DNA from: DATLGB01 sp963724135
GTDB taxonomy: Bacteria; Actinomycetota; Thermoleophilia; Solirubrobacterales; Solirubrobacteraceae
Direction of reading: 5' to 3'
NCBI GenBank assembly: GCA_963724135.1
Contig: CAVRTA010000004.1
Coordinates: 558,001-622,000 of the forward strand
DNA length: 64,000 nt
Shown: positions 18,448 through 26,278 of the stretch, piece by piece
Layout of the letters: each line of letters begins with the position of its first letter
Numbering within the stretch: position 1 is the stretch's first letter
Translations under genes and position numbers: made by a program
The notes under the pieces: model-generated
The model's database searches: none
Seen by the model: only the letters and a program-made list of their open reading frames with translations
Told to the model about the DNA's origin: nothing

Positions 18448-18489
18448 ACGTCCCGGACACCCCACTATGAGGGGGTATGAGGGACGTTC
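18446..18489 (+). promoter_or_regulatory. Hairpin spanning the prmC stop and the tsaC ribosome-binding region
   Basis: GAACGTCCC (18446-18454) and GGGACGTTC (18481-18489) form a perfect 9-bp stem, and inner ACCCC/GGGGT extends it. The right arm ends one base before the tsaC ATG (18491), so folding would hide the initiation site unless ribosomes finishing prmC open it. It could also act as a terminator. Regulation is inferred from structure only. Confidence 0.5.
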
Positions 18490-18490
18490 G

Positions 18491-19021
18491 ATGACGTTCG
18501 AGGACTGCATCCGCGGCGGCGGGGTCGCCGTGTTCCCGGCGGACACCGTTTATGGGCTGGCCTGCGACCCCGAGAACGCGAGGGCGGTCGCGCGGCTGTA
18601 CGCGCTCAAGGGCCGCCCGCCGGACAAGCCGGCCGCGGTGATGTTCTTCGCGCGCGAGGATCTGCCGCCCGTCCCGCACGGAGGGGCAGCGCTGCTTCCG
18701 GGCCGGGTCACGCTGCTCGTCCCCAACCCCGAGCGCCGGTATCCGCTCGCCGGCGGCGAGGCTCTGGGCGTGCGGTTTCCGGGGCTGGAGCTGACCGGCC
18801 CGCCGGTCCTGCAGTCCAGCGCCAACCGCGCGGGCGGTCCCGACGCCCGGACGCTCGACGAGGTGCCCGCCGACATCCGGCGGGGCGCCGACCTGGTGAT
18901 CGACGGCGGCCCGTTGTCCGGGACGCCCTCCACGGTGGTCGACCTGACCGGCGCGCAGTGGCGGATCGTGCGCGAAGGAGCCCTGAGCCCCGCCGAGGTC
19001 GCGCGTATATTGGGCTCATGA
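18491..19021 (+). CDS. tsaC: L-threonylcarbamoyladenylate synthase
   Basis: A 176-residue YrdC/Sua5-domain protein that makes threonylcarbamoyl-AMP for the tRNA t6A37 modification. Motifs visible are VAVFPADTVYGLACDP near the N-terminus, YALKGRPPDKPAA, and the RFPGLELTGPPVLQSSANRAGG region; the C-terminal Sua5 domain is missing, as in the short TsaC form. The ATG at 18491 was chosen over a GTG-like upstream start because homology begins with FEDCIRGGGVAVFP. Its stop overlaps the glyA start (ATGA). Confidence 0.92.
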   Translation: MTFEDCIRGGGVAVFPADTVYGLACDPENARAVARLYALKGRPPDKPAAVMFFAREDLPPVPHGGAALLPGRVTLLVPNPERRYPLAGGEALGVRFPGLELTGPPVLQSSANRAGGPDARTLDEVPADIRRGADLVIDGGPLSGTPSTVVDLTGAQWRIVREGALSPAEVARILGS

Positions 19022-20310
19022 GCGAGCTGCCCGCGGACTTCTTCGAGCGTCCCCTGTCGGAGGTCGACCCGGAGGTCGCCGAGGCGATGGATTCCGAGCT
19101 CCAGCGCCAGCAGCGCACGCTCGAGATGATCGCGTCGGAGAACTTCGTCCCGCAGTCGATCCTCGAGGCGCAGGGCTCGGTGCTCACGAACAAGTACGCC
19201 GAGGGCTACCCGGGCAAGCGCTACTACGGCGGCTGCGAGCACGTCGACGTCATCGAGCAACTCGCGATCGACCGCGCCAAGGCGCTGTTCGGCGCCGAGC
19301 ACGTCAACGTCCAGCCGCACGCTGGCGCCCAGGCCAACGCCGCCGTCTACCACGCGCTGCTCCAGCCCGGCGACACCATCCTCGGGCTGTCGCTCCCGCA
19401 CGGCGGTCACCTCACTCACGGAATGAAGCTCAACGTGTCCGGGCGCCTGTACGACATCGCGCCCTACGGCGTCTCGCGGGAGCTCGACTACCGGATCGAC
19501 ATGGACGAGGTCGAGCGGATCGCGCACGAGCGCCGTCCGAAGCTGATCCTCGCAGGCTGGTCCGCGTACTCGCGCATCCTCGACTTCGAGCGCTTCCGCG
19601 CGATCGCCGACGCGGTCGGCGCCTACCTGATGGTCGACATGGCGCACTTCGCCGGTCTCGTCGCCGCCGGGTTGCATCCGAACCCGGTGCCGCACGCCGA
19701 CGTGGTCACCTCCACCGTCCACAAGACGCTCGGCGGCGCCCGCGGCGGCCTCATCCTGTGCAAGGAGGAGTACGCCAAGCCGATCAACAGCGCCGTCTTC
19801 CCGGGACAGCAGGGCGGGCCGCTCGAGCACGTCGTCGCCGGCAAGGCGATCGCGTTCAGGATCGCCGCGACCGAGGCGTTCCGCGAGCGCCAAGAGCGGA
19901 CGGTCGCGGGCGCGAAGGCGGTCGCCGCGGAGCTCAACGGCGCGGGCCACGGCGTCAACGTTTTGACCGGCGGCACCGACGTGCACCTCGTGCTCGTCGA
20001 CCTGCGCGACTCAGAGCTCGACGGCCAGATGGCCGAGGACCGGCTGCACGACATCGGCATCACGGTCAACCGCAACGCCGTCCCCGACGACCCGCGGCCG
20101 CCGATGGTCACCAGCGGGCTGCGCGTGGGGACGCCGGCGCTCGCAACCCGCGGCCTGCAGGCCGAGGACTTCGAGGAGGTCGGCCGGATCCTGGCCGCGG
20201 CGCTGACGCCGGACTTCGAGGCCCAGCGCGCCGACCTCGCCGAGCGCGTCAGCGCGATCGCCGACCGCCACCCGCTCTACGCGCACCTGAAGGCTCCGGC
20301 CCACATCTAG
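19018..20310 (+). CDS. glyA: Serine hydroxymethyltransferase
   Basis: A 430-residue fold-type I PLP enzyme that converts serine and tetrahydrofolate to glycine and methylene-THF. Signatures are IASENFVPQSILEAQGS, NKYAEGYPGKRYYGG, and the PLP lysine in TSTVHKTLGGARGG. The common form at this site is THKTLRGPRGG, so the GG-A spacing is slightly atypical but the lysine is kept. TATATT (19006-19011) lies 6 nt before the ATG, so glyA may have its own leaderless promoter besides the overlap with tsaC. Confidence 0.96.
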   Translation: MSELPADFFERPLSEVDPEVAEAMDSELQRQQRTLEMIASENFVPQSILEAQGSVLTNKYAEGYPGKRYYGGCEHVDVIEQLAIDRAKALFGAEHVNVQPHAGAQANAAVYHALLQPGDTILGLSLPHGGHLTHGMKLNVSGRLYDIAPYGVSRELDYRIDMDEVERIAHERRPKLILAGWSAYSRILDFERFRAIADAVGAYLMVDMAHFAGLVAAGLHPNPVPHADVVTSTVHKTLGGARGGLILCKEEYAKPINSAVFPGQQGGPLEHVVAGKAIAFRIAATEAFRERQERTVAGAKAVAAELNGAGHGVNVLTGGTDVHLVLVDLRDSELDGQMAEDRLHDIGITVNRNAVPDDPRPPMVTSGLRVGTPALATRGLQAEDFEEVGRILAAALTPDFEAQRADLAERVSAIADRHPLYAHLKAPAHI

Positions 20311-20313
20311 CCC

Positions 20314-21483
20314 GTGGTCGACGACGGCCTCCGTGGTCTGCTCGTCGCGTTCGTCGTCGCCACGTTGCTGACACCGGTGGCGGGGCGCGTCGCGCGCGCG
20401 CTCGGCGCAGTCGACCAGCCGCGCGCACGTGGCCTCGCCGCCCAGGCCACGCCGCTGCTCGGCGGCCTCGCGATCTTCGCCGGGGCGATGATCGCCGGGC
20501 TGATCTACCTGCCCGGCTCCGACCGCTACCAGGCGATCCTCGGCGGCGCGGCGCTGATCGCCGTCGTCGGCGCGATCGACGACACCCGGCCCCTGCACCC
20601 GCTGTTCAAGCTCACCGGCCAGGTCGGGGCGGCGCTGATCCTCGTCGTCCTGGGGGACGTGACCGTCAGCAGCTTCACGCTGCCATTCATCCACCGCGTC
20701 GAGCTCGGCGACCTCGGAGGGCCGCTGACGCTCATCGGCCTCGTCGCGATCATGAACGCCGTCAACTTCACGGACGGCGTGGACGGGCTGGCGGCCGGAG
20801 TCTGCGCGATCTCCGCCGCCGCGTTCGGGATCCTCGCCTTCGACCTCCAGAGAGATCCTGCCGGCGTGCTCGCGCTGATCACCTGCGGCGCCGCGCTCGG
20901 CTTCCTCGTCCACAACTTCCACCCGGCGGCGATCTTCATGGGCGACACGGGCTCGAACCTGCTCGGCCTGCTGCTCGGAGCGACCATCGTCGAGGGCTCG
21001 CTGAAGACCAACGCCCTGATCGCCCTCTTCGTGCCCCTGGTCGTGCTCGCCGTCCCGTTCCTCGACACCACCTTCGTCGTGCTCAAGCGGATGAAGTACC
21101 GCCGGCCGGTCTACTCGGCCGACGCCAACCACTTCCACCACCGCTTCGCGCGCATCGGCTTCTCCCAGCGCCGCACGGTCGCCTACCTCTACGCCTGGAC
21201 CGCGACGATGGCGGGCGTCGCCGTCGCCCTGCGCTTCGTGCCCTACTCGGACGACCACGGCAACTTCCATCTCGGCTGGACGGCGCTGATGGCCGCCGTG
21301 ATGTTCCTCGGGCTGTGCGCGTCCGTGTACGTCGTCTACACGCTCGAGATCCTCAAGCTCAAGCGCTTCCGCATGCGCACCGAACCGCTGACCGGGGAGT
21401 TCGAGATCGAGGCCGAGATCGAGCGCGAGCTCGAGACCGGCGAGTTCCCCGCGGTCGGGCGCCTGGAGAACCCGCCGAAATAG
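20314..21483 (+). CDS. Undecaprenyl-phosphate sugar-1-phosphate transferase (WecA/TagO/MraY-like)
   Basis: A 389-residue polytopic enzyme with about ten hydrophobic helices. Active-site motifs are AIDDTRPL (Mg-binding Asp pair), NAVNFTDGVDGLA, FMGDTGSNLLG and the cytosolic DANHFHHRF loop. It transfers a sugar phosphate, probably GlcNAc-1-P, from UDP-sugar to polyprenyl phosphate, starting a cell-wall polymer. The position between glyA/tsaC and the atp operon matches the mycobacterial wecA locus. The GTG start is 3 nt after glyA. The LCP proteins downstream (31.8-36.2 kb) would attach such lipid-linked polymers to the wall. Confidence 0.93.
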   Translation: MVDDGLRGLLVAFVVATLLTPVAGRVARALGAVDQPRARGLAAQATPLLGGLAIFAGAMIAGLIYLPGSDRYQAILGGAALIAVVGAIDDTRPLHPLFKLTGQVGAALILVVLGDVTVSSFTLPFIHRVELGDLGGPLTLIGLVAIMNAVNFTDGVDGLAAGVCAISAAAFGILAFDLQRDPAGVLALITCGAALGFLVHNFHPAAIFMGDTGSNLLGLLLGATIVEGSLKTNALIALFVPLVVLAVPFLDTTFVVLKRMKYRRPVYSADANHFHHRFARIGFSQRRTVAYLYAWTATMAGVAVALRFVPYSDDHGNFHLGWTALMAAVMFLGLCASVYVVYTLEILKLKRFRMRTEPLTGEFEIEAEIERELETGEFPAVGRLENPPK

Positions 21484-21519
21484 TTGTGACGCCGGGGCCG
21501 GCTGCGGCGTAGCACCGGC

Positions 21520-22236
21520 ATGCGCTACCTCATCGTCGGGATCGCCATCCTGCTGCTCAGCCCCGCCGTCGCCGCCGCACAGTCGGAGGAGCACACACTG
21601 TCGGTGATCGGCCGCGGGCAGGTCGAGCTGCGGCCCGACCGCGGGACCTTCTCGGTCGCCGTGATCCGCCGCGCCGCGTCGCCGAATCCCGCTCGCTCGC
21701 GCGCGAACCGCCGCGTCCGGGCGATCGTGACCGCGCTCCGCGGCCTGGGCATCGAGCGCGACCAGATCACCACCAGCGAGATCTCGGTCGTCCGCTACGG
21801 CCGGCGCGAGCGCAAGCACGGGCCCCTGCGCGTGCGCTACCGCGCGTCCGTCTCGCTCGATGTCGCCGTCGAGGACATCGAGCTGCTGGGCCGCGGGATC
21901 GACGCCGCCTCCAGGCGCGGCGCGTCCGCGATCTACGGACCGCAGCTGTCATTGTCGCCGCAGTTGCGAGCGACGGGCCGCCGGCGCTCCGAGGCGGCTG
22001 CGCTGGGCGATGCGCGCGCCCGAGCGGACGCCGCCGCCGCCGAGGCCGGCCAGCGGGTCGTCGGCGTGCAGTCGATCGACCTCGACCCGGTCAGCGAGGA
22101 GTTCGTCACGTCGTACGACTCGGCGGGTGCCGGCCGCGCCGGAGCCCCGACGAAGGTGTTCGCCGGCCGGCGCCGCTTCACGAGCCGCGTCCGCGTCACC
22201 TACATCATCGAGCCCGCCGAGCAGCCGCCGGCGTAG
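21520..22236 (+). CDS. SIMPL-domain (DUF541) exported protein
   Basis: A 238-residue protein with a signal peptide (MRYLIVGIAILLLSPAVAAAQ). The DUF541 pattern is clear: HTLSVIGRGQVELRPDRGTF, the arginine/asparagine helix SRANRRVRAIVTALRGLGIERDQITTSEISV, and FTSRVRVTYIIEPA at the end. SIMPL proteins are periplasmic or outer-surface proteins of poorly known role, some linked to oxidative stress. It is the first gene of a block inserted between the wecA-like gene and the atp operon. Confidence 0.87.
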   Translation: MRYLIVGIAILLLSPAVAAAQSEEHTLSVIGRGQVELRPDRGTFSVAVIRRAASPNPARSRANRRVRAIVTALRGLGIERDQITTSEISVVRYGRRERKHGPLRVRYRASVSLDVAVEDIELLGRGIDAASRRGASAIYGPQLSLSPQLRATGRRRSEAAALGDARARADAAAAEAGQRVVGVQSIDLDPVSEEFVTSYDSAGAGRAGAPTKVFAGRRRFTSRVRVTYIIEPAEQPPA

Positions 22237-22255
22237 TCCTCGAGGATGATTTCGC

Positions 22256-22284
22256 TTGCCAACCGCCGGGCCGTCCCGTAAGGT
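22256..22284 (+). promoter_or_regulatory. Sigma-70-type promoter for the small-ORF region
   Basis: TTGCCA (22256-22261) and TAAGGT (22279-22284) are separated by 17 nt. Predicted initiation falls near 22291-22295, at the ATG of a 21-codon ORF, so the message would be leaderless or nearly so. Confidence 0.5.
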
Positions 22285-22294
22285 CGCTACCTCG

Positions 22295-22360
22295 ATGACC
22301 GCCGTTGCCACCCACACCCTCATGGCCGCGTTCTGCGGCCGCCTGCGGCTCCACGGCTAG
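22295..22360 (+). CDS. Putative 21-residue leader peptide
   Basis: The ORF MTAVATHTLMAAFCGRLRLHG begins 10 nt after the -10 box, placing the start codon at or next to the transcription start. It holds one Cys codon and several Arg codons near the end. About 14 nt downstream a hairpin (CGTCGT...ACGACG, about 22374-22403) follows, and then a second small ORF with its own initiation site. Leader peptides controlling downstream genes have this layout in actinobacteria, but no regulated biosynthetic gene is obvious here. Coding status is inferred from position only. Confidence 0.4.
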   Translation: MTAVATHTLMAAFCGRLRLHG

Positions 22361-22455
22361 CGCTTCACGCGCGTCGTCGGGGGCCGAGTCGCCCACGACG
22401 ATCCCTCATCGAAGGTCTGAGTGGGCTCCACCACAAGCAAGGGAGTCCGATCACC

Positions 22456-22647
22456 ATGCAGTCCGTACTCACGCAGCAGGTCGCCCGCGAGCAGGCCGCT
22501 GATCGCGTCACGCGCGCCCACGCGCGCCGCCGCGTATTGCGGTCCTCGCACCCGCCGTCGCACGCGCGCCGGCGGGCCGCGACCGCCGTCGCGCGCCTGG
22601 CCTCCAAGCTGGACGCCGACGCCGCCCGCGTGGCGGTTCGCTCATAG
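22456..22647 (+). CDS. Small basic protein, 63 residues
   Basis: The sequence is highly basic, with Arg/Ala-rich predicted helices: MQSVLTQQVAREQAADRVTR followed by an RRR cluster, a short Ser/Pro/His stretch and a second helix (ATAVARLASKLDADAARVAV). It has a GGGAG Shine-Dalgarno 12 nt upstream. No domain is recognised. Its N-terminal pattern (hydrophobic, then A-R-x-Q and R-R-R) resembles that of the small ORF upstream of the LuxR gene at 42036. DNA or RNA binding is possible from charge alone. Confidence 0.5.
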   Translation: MQSVLTQQVAREQAADRVTRAHARRRVLRSSHPPSHARRRAATAVARLASKLDADAARVAVRS

Positions 22648-22657
22648 GGTCCAGCGG

Positions 22658-23236
22658 GTGCGCCCGCTGACCATCGCGTTGCTGGTCGCCGCAGCCCTCG
22701 CGGGCTGCGGCGACCGCTCCGCCATCACGGCCGGGGGGGAGGTACCCGGCGACATCGTGACCGTCTACGTGCTCGTGCCCTACACGCCGGCGGGGCGCGA
22801 CCTCATCCGCGGCGCGAAGCGCGCGCTCTCCGAGGCGGGCGGCCGCGCCGGGAAGCTGACGGTGCAGTTCGCCTCGCTGCCGGAGCCAGACGACGCGGAG
22901 GGCATCGCCGCCGCGGTCCGCGAGATCGTCCACGACACGGGGACGATCGCGGTGATCGGCGACCTCGACGAGCGCACCGCCGCGATCTCGGCACCTCTGC
23001 TCAATGCCGTCGGGTTCCTGCACGTTTCGCCGATCGGGCCGTTGGACCCCGAGCAGCCGGCGCCGTGGCGGACGTTCTTCGGCTTCGGACCGGTGGCCGA
23101 TCCGCAGGCCGCGGGCAACGCCGCCATGAACTCCGTGCTCGACGCCCTGCGCCGCGCCGGCCCGCGCGCCCGCAGCCGCCGAACCGTGATCGACGCGTAC
23201 CGCCCGCCGGCTACGCCAGCGACAGCTCGACCCTGA
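22658..23236 (+). CDS. Lipoprotein with periplasmic-binding-protein-like fold
   Basis: A 192-residue protein with a lipobox (LLVAAALAGCG, lipidated Cys at about residue 17). VTVYVLVPYTPAGRDLIRGAKRALSEAGGRAG followed by TIAVIGDLDERTAAISAPLLNAVGFLHVSP follows the beta-alpha rhythm of the first lobe of type I branched-chain amino acid binding proteins. Only one lobe is present, about half of a full binding protein, and no ABC transporter genes adjoin it. TAGGGT lies 7 nt before the GTG start. Its last 26 nt overlap the convergent OsmC gene. It may be a truncated or single-lobe form. Confidence 0.7.
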   Translation: MRPLTIALLVAAALAGCGDRSAITAGGEVPGDIVTVYVLVPYTPAGRDLIRGAKRALSEAGGRAGKLTVQFASLPEPDDAEGIAAAVREIVHDTGTIAVIGDLDERTAAISAPLLNAVGFLHVSPIGPLDPEQPAPWRTFFGFGPVADPQAAGNAAMNSVLDALRRAGPRARSRRTVIDAYRPPATPATARP

Positions 23237-23639
23237 TCTCCTCGACACCCGCGAGCGCACGCGAGACCGGGCACTTCTGCTTGGCCTGCTCGGCGATCTC
23301 GCGGACCTTCTCCTCGTCGGCCCCGGGCGCTGTCACCGTGGTCGTCAGCACGATCGTGTGGAGCGTCGGCGCCCCGTCCACCGGGCGGATCGTCACCACC
23401 GCCTCGGTCGCCACCGACTCCGACTCGATGCCCTCGTTGTGCAGGAAGGCGCTGAACTGCATCGAGAAGCAGCCCGCGAGCGCGCCCGCGATCAGCTCCT
23501 CCGGGTTGGTCCCCTCCCCGTCCTCGAAACGCGACTTGAAGGTGAACGCGCCCTCGAAGGCGCCGCCGCCGAGCGCCATGCGCCCGTCGCCCTCCTTGAG
23601 GTTGCCGTTCCACTTTGCGGTTGCGGTGTTTTTGGCCAT
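23211..23639 (-). CDS. OsmC family peroxiredoxin
   Basis: A 142-residue Ohr/OsmC protein that reduces organic hydroperoxides. The two redox cysteines are in AGALAGCFSMQFSAFL and KQKCPVSRALA. The N-terminus NTATAKWNGNLKEGDG and the GTNPEELIAGA loop mark the OsmC rather than the Ohr subgroup. TAGGCT lies 6 nt before the ATG on the minus strand, overlapping the -10 box of the divergent cyclophilin gene. Confidence 0.93.
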   Translation of the reverse strand: MAKNTATAKWNGNLKEGDGRMALGGGAFEGAFTFKSRFEDGEGTNPEELIAGALAGCFSMQFSAFLHNEGIESESVATEAVVTIRPVDGAPTLHTIVLTTTVTAPGADEEKVREIAEQAKQKCPVSRALAGVEEIRVELSLA

Positions 23640-23662
23640 GCCGTGAGCCTAAGCTCCGCCGC

Positions 23663-24565
23663 GTGCGCCGCCACCTGCTCGCGCTGGTCCTCAGCCTCGT
23701 CGCAGCCGCCCCGGCCACCGCCGCCGACGGGCCGACGGTGCGCTTCGCGACCACGCTCGGCGACATCGACGTGCGCCTGTTCGGCGAGGACGCGCCGAAC
23801 ACCGTCGCGACGTTCCTGCGCTACGTGGCCGACCGCTCCTACGACGGCACGTACTTCCACCGCTCAGTGCGCGACTTCATCATCCAGGGTGGGGGCTACC
23901 GGCAGAGCGACGGGAGGACCTCGAGCGTCGACGAGATCCTCGCCGACACCGACCCGTTCAACCGCTCCAACCGGCGCGGGACGCTCGCCACCGCCAAGCT
24001 GCCCGGCCAGCCGAACCGCTCGACGAGCCAGTGGTTCTTCAACCTCGACGACAACGGCTCGCTCGACGCCCACGCCGACAACTACACGGTGTTCGGGCGC
24101 GTCGACACGCGCTCGTCGCTGCGCGTGATCGACGCGATCGGCGCGTTGCCGATCATCGACGCCGGCGGCGGCAACCAGAGCTCCGCCTTCGGCGAGCTGC
24201 CGGTGCGCGACTACACGAGCGGCGCGATCGAGGACAGGCACCTGATCTACGTCGACTCGGTCACGATCGTCGGGGATCCGAGGCCGCCGTACGCGCTGCC
24301 GTTCAAGCTCGCGCGCTCGATGATCCGGGTGCGCCGCAGGCGCGCCCGCGTCCGGGTGACCGTCAGGCGCCTGCGCGACGGGACCAACCTGCGCGCGACG
24401 ATCGGAGGGCGGCTCAAGGCGATCGCGACTGCGCCGTCGGGCCGGGCGGTCATGCGCTTCAGCCTCGCGCGGCGCAAGCGCAGGCCGAGGCTGCGCATCA
24501 CCGCGACGCCGCCGGGTGAACGGGCGTCGGCGGTGGTGATCCGGCTGCGGTCCGGCAGCGCGTGA
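23663..24565 (+). CDS. Secreted cyclophilin-type peptidyl-prolyl isomerase with basic C-terminal domain
   Basis: A 300-residue protein with a signal peptide (LLALVLSLVAAAPATA). Residues about 25-200 are a cyclophilin domain: TTLGDIDVRLFGEDAPNTVATFLRYV, YFHRSVRDFIIQGGGY, STSQWFFNLDDN and YTVFGRV. Q/F/W positions of the active site are largely kept. The last 80 residues are arginine-rich beta strands (RRRRARVRVTVRRLRDG) of unknown role, perhaps for wall association. The GTG start lies 7 nt after TAAGCT. It is divergent from osmC, sharing a 23-bp promoter gap. Confidence 0.9.
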   Translation: MRRHLLALVLSLVAAAPATAADGPTVRFATTLGDIDVRLFGEDAPNTVATFLRYVADRSYDGTYFHRSVRDFIIQGGGYRQSDGRTSSVDEILADTDPFNRSNRRGTLATAKLPGQPNRSTSQWFFNLDDNGSLDAHADNYTVFGRVDTRSSLRVIDAIGALPIIDAGGGNQSSAFGELPVRDYTSGAIEDRHLIYVDSVTIVGDPRPPYALPFKLARSMIRVRRRRARVRVTVRRLRDGTNLRATIGGRLKAIATAPSGRAVMRFSLARRKRRPRLRITATPPGERASAVVIRLRSGSA

Positions 24566-24579
24566 GAACTGTCACAAAG

Positions 24580-24609
24580 TTGTTACAAAGTCCTGATGCC
24601 CGCTATGCT
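24580..24609 (+). promoter_or_regulatory. Probable promoter of the atp operon
   Basis: TTGTTA (24580-24585) and TATGCT (24604-24609) are 18 nt apart, in the gap before the atpI-like gene. Two copies of GTYACAAAGT stand in tandem across the -35 region (24571-24580 and 24582-24591), a possible activator or repressor site. Confidence 0.55.
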
Positions 24610-24690
24610 TCGAACAGCCTGAAGTCGGCAGTAGTGGCGGACCTTCCACCGTCGCGCCGCACGGAGTTGCCGGGCCATGGCACCCTGCCC

Positions 24691-25101
24691 GTGAACGCTC
24701 CTGCGACCGTGACTGCTGACCCCTTGCCCGATGCCGGGATCCCGTTGGTGCTGCGGTACTTCGACTGCGTCCTGGTGCTCGCGTTCGTGCCCTTCGGGCT
24801 GCTGGCCGAGCTGTCGGCGCTCGGAGTCCTCGGCGGCGCCGGCGTGTGGATCGTGCAGCGGGGGCTGGGTGCCGCCTTCGAGGGGTACGCCATCCGTCAG
24901 GAGGAGCCCCGCCGCGCGCTGGGCATGGCGTTCGCGGGGCGAATGCTACGTCCGCTGCTGCTGGGGCTTACCATCCTCGCCCTCGGGCAGTTGGGGTCCA
25001 AGGAAGACGGCTTGATCGCCGCCCTGATCGCCCTCGCCGCCTTCACCGTCTACATCATCCTGTCCGTCATCTTCCGACCCACGAGGAAAGCCGTCCAGTG
25101 A
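24691..25101 (+). CDS. AtpI-like ATP synthase assembly/membrane protein
   Basis: A 136-residue protein with four hydrophobic helices (for example YFDCVLVLAFVPFGLLAEL and LIAALIALAAFTVYIILSVIF). Position directly before atpB and topology match the AtpI/Rv1303-like proteins of actinobacterial atp operons, thought to help c-ring assembly; sequence similarity is weak. The GTG start follows a 75-nt leader. A five-codon ORF (MAPCP, 24677-24694) ends overlapping this start as GTGA. The gene's own stop overlaps atpB (GTGA). Confidence 0.7.
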   Translation: MNAPATVTADPLPDAGIPLVLRYFDCVLVLAFVPFGLLAELSALGVLGGAGVWIVQRGLGAAFEGYAIRQEEPRRALGMAFAGRMLRPLLLGLTILALGQLGSKEDGLIAALIALAAFTVYIILSVIFRPTRKAVQ

Positions 25102-25988
25102 CCCGCAAGCAGATCATCTGGCTCAGCCTCGGCGGCTACCTGCTGATCCTCATCGGCCTGTTCGCCGCGCTCGGCGGGGGCACCAAGAACGAGGAGTTCA
25201 AGCCCCAGGACGAGTTCTGGCTGGCGCCGTGGATCGATCTGCCGGGGCCCTTCGACTTCAACAAGGGCGTTCTCTACCTCCTCATCTCGACGGCGCTGAC
25301 GGTCGGCACGATGGTCTACGTCGCCAACCGCATGCAGGCGCGTCCGAACCGCGTCCAGACAGCCGTCGAGGCCCTCTACGCGCTGATGCGCGACCAGATC
25401 ACGCGCGGGTCGATGGACGACCAGATGGCGCGCAAGTGGTTCCCGTTCATCGGCGCTCTCTTCCTCTTCATCCTCTTCAACAACCTGATCGGCTACATCC
25501 CGCTGCCGACGAACAACCTCCACAAGGTCGACATCCTCGGCCTCGAGATCCCGTCGTTCGCGCTCTTCGCGGCGACCGCGAACGTCAGCATCCCGCTCGT
25601 CCTCGCGCTGATCGTCTTCATCTCCTACAACGTCGAGGGCATCCGCGCCAAGGGCCCGATCGGCTATCTGAAGTCGCTGATCCCCCAGGGCGTCACGGGC
25701 GGGATGGCGGCCTTCATCTTCGTCCTGGAGTTCATGTCGAACTTCATGCGCCTGATCAGCCTCACCGTCCGTCTCTTCGCCAACCTGCTCGCGGGCCACC
25801 TGATCATCCTGTTCATGGCCGGCGGCCTCGTGGTCCTGCTCGGGACGGAGTGGATCGCCTGGCTCACGATCCCGGTCGGCGTCGCGATCTTCCTCTTCGA
25901 GGTCGGCCTGGTCGCTGCCCTCCAGGCCTTCATCTTCGCCACCTTGTCAGCCATCTACCTCGGCGGCGCCGTCTCCGAGGGTCACTAA
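25098..25988 (+). CDS. atpB: ATP synthase Fo subunit a
   Basis: A 296-residue polytopic subunit forming the proton half-channels. The essential arginine lies in LTVRLFANLLAGH, and the last helices (IPVGVAIFLFEVGLVAALQAFIFATLSAIYLGGAV) match the family. The GTG start overlaps the preceding stop. It is the first of eight structural genes in the standard order a-c-b-delta-alpha-gamma-beta-epsilon. Confidence 0.96.
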   Translation: MTRKQIIWLSLGGYLLILIGLFAALGGGTKNEEFKPQDEFWLAPWIDLPGPFDFNKGVLYLLISTALTVGTMVYVANRMQARPNRVQTAVEALYALMRDQITRGSMDDQMARKWFPFIGALFLFILFNNLIGYIPLPTNNLHKVDILGLEIPSFALFAATANVSIPLVLALIVFISYNVEGIRAKGPIGYLKSLIPQGVTGGMAAFIFVLEFMSNFMRLISLTVRLFANLLAGHLIILFMAGGLVVLLGTEWIAWLTIPVGVAIFLFEVGLVAALQAFIFATLSAIYLGGAVSEGH

Positions 25989-26001
25989 AGGAGTAACTGA
26001 G

Positions 26002-26271
26002 TTGCTTGCCACCATCCTGAACTTCTTCTTCGCCCAGGCGGACGCGGGGTCGGACGCCGGGAAGGCGATCGCCCTCGGTGTCGGCGGCGGCCTCGGTGCC
26101 GTCGGTGCCGGCGTCGGCATCGGCATCATCTTCGGCAAGGTCATCGAGTCGGTGACGCGCCAGCCGGAGATGCGCGACGAGATCACCTCGATCCAGTGGT
26201 TGGGCTTCGCGCTCACCGAGGCGTGCTTCTTCTACGGCCTCGTGGCGGGCCTGATCGCCTTCTTCCTCTAG
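26002..26271 (+). CDS. atpE: ATP synthase Fo subunit c
   Basis: An 89-residue hairpin of two helices forming the rotor ring. The glycine-rich first helix is GVGGGLGAVGAGVGIG, the polar loop RQPEMRDEI, and the ion-binding carboxylate E73 lies in FALTEACFFYGLVAGLIAFFL. No Na-type Gln/Ser-Thr ligand set is obvious, so it is probably proton-driven. The start is TTG at 26002 with an AAGGAG Shine-Dalgarno. Confidence 0.96.
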   Translation: MLATILNFFFAQADAGSDAGKAIALGVGGGLGAVGAGVGIGIIFGKVIESVTRQPEMRDEITSIQWLGFALTEACFFYGLVAGLIAFFL

Positions 26272-26278
26272 GCCCTAG

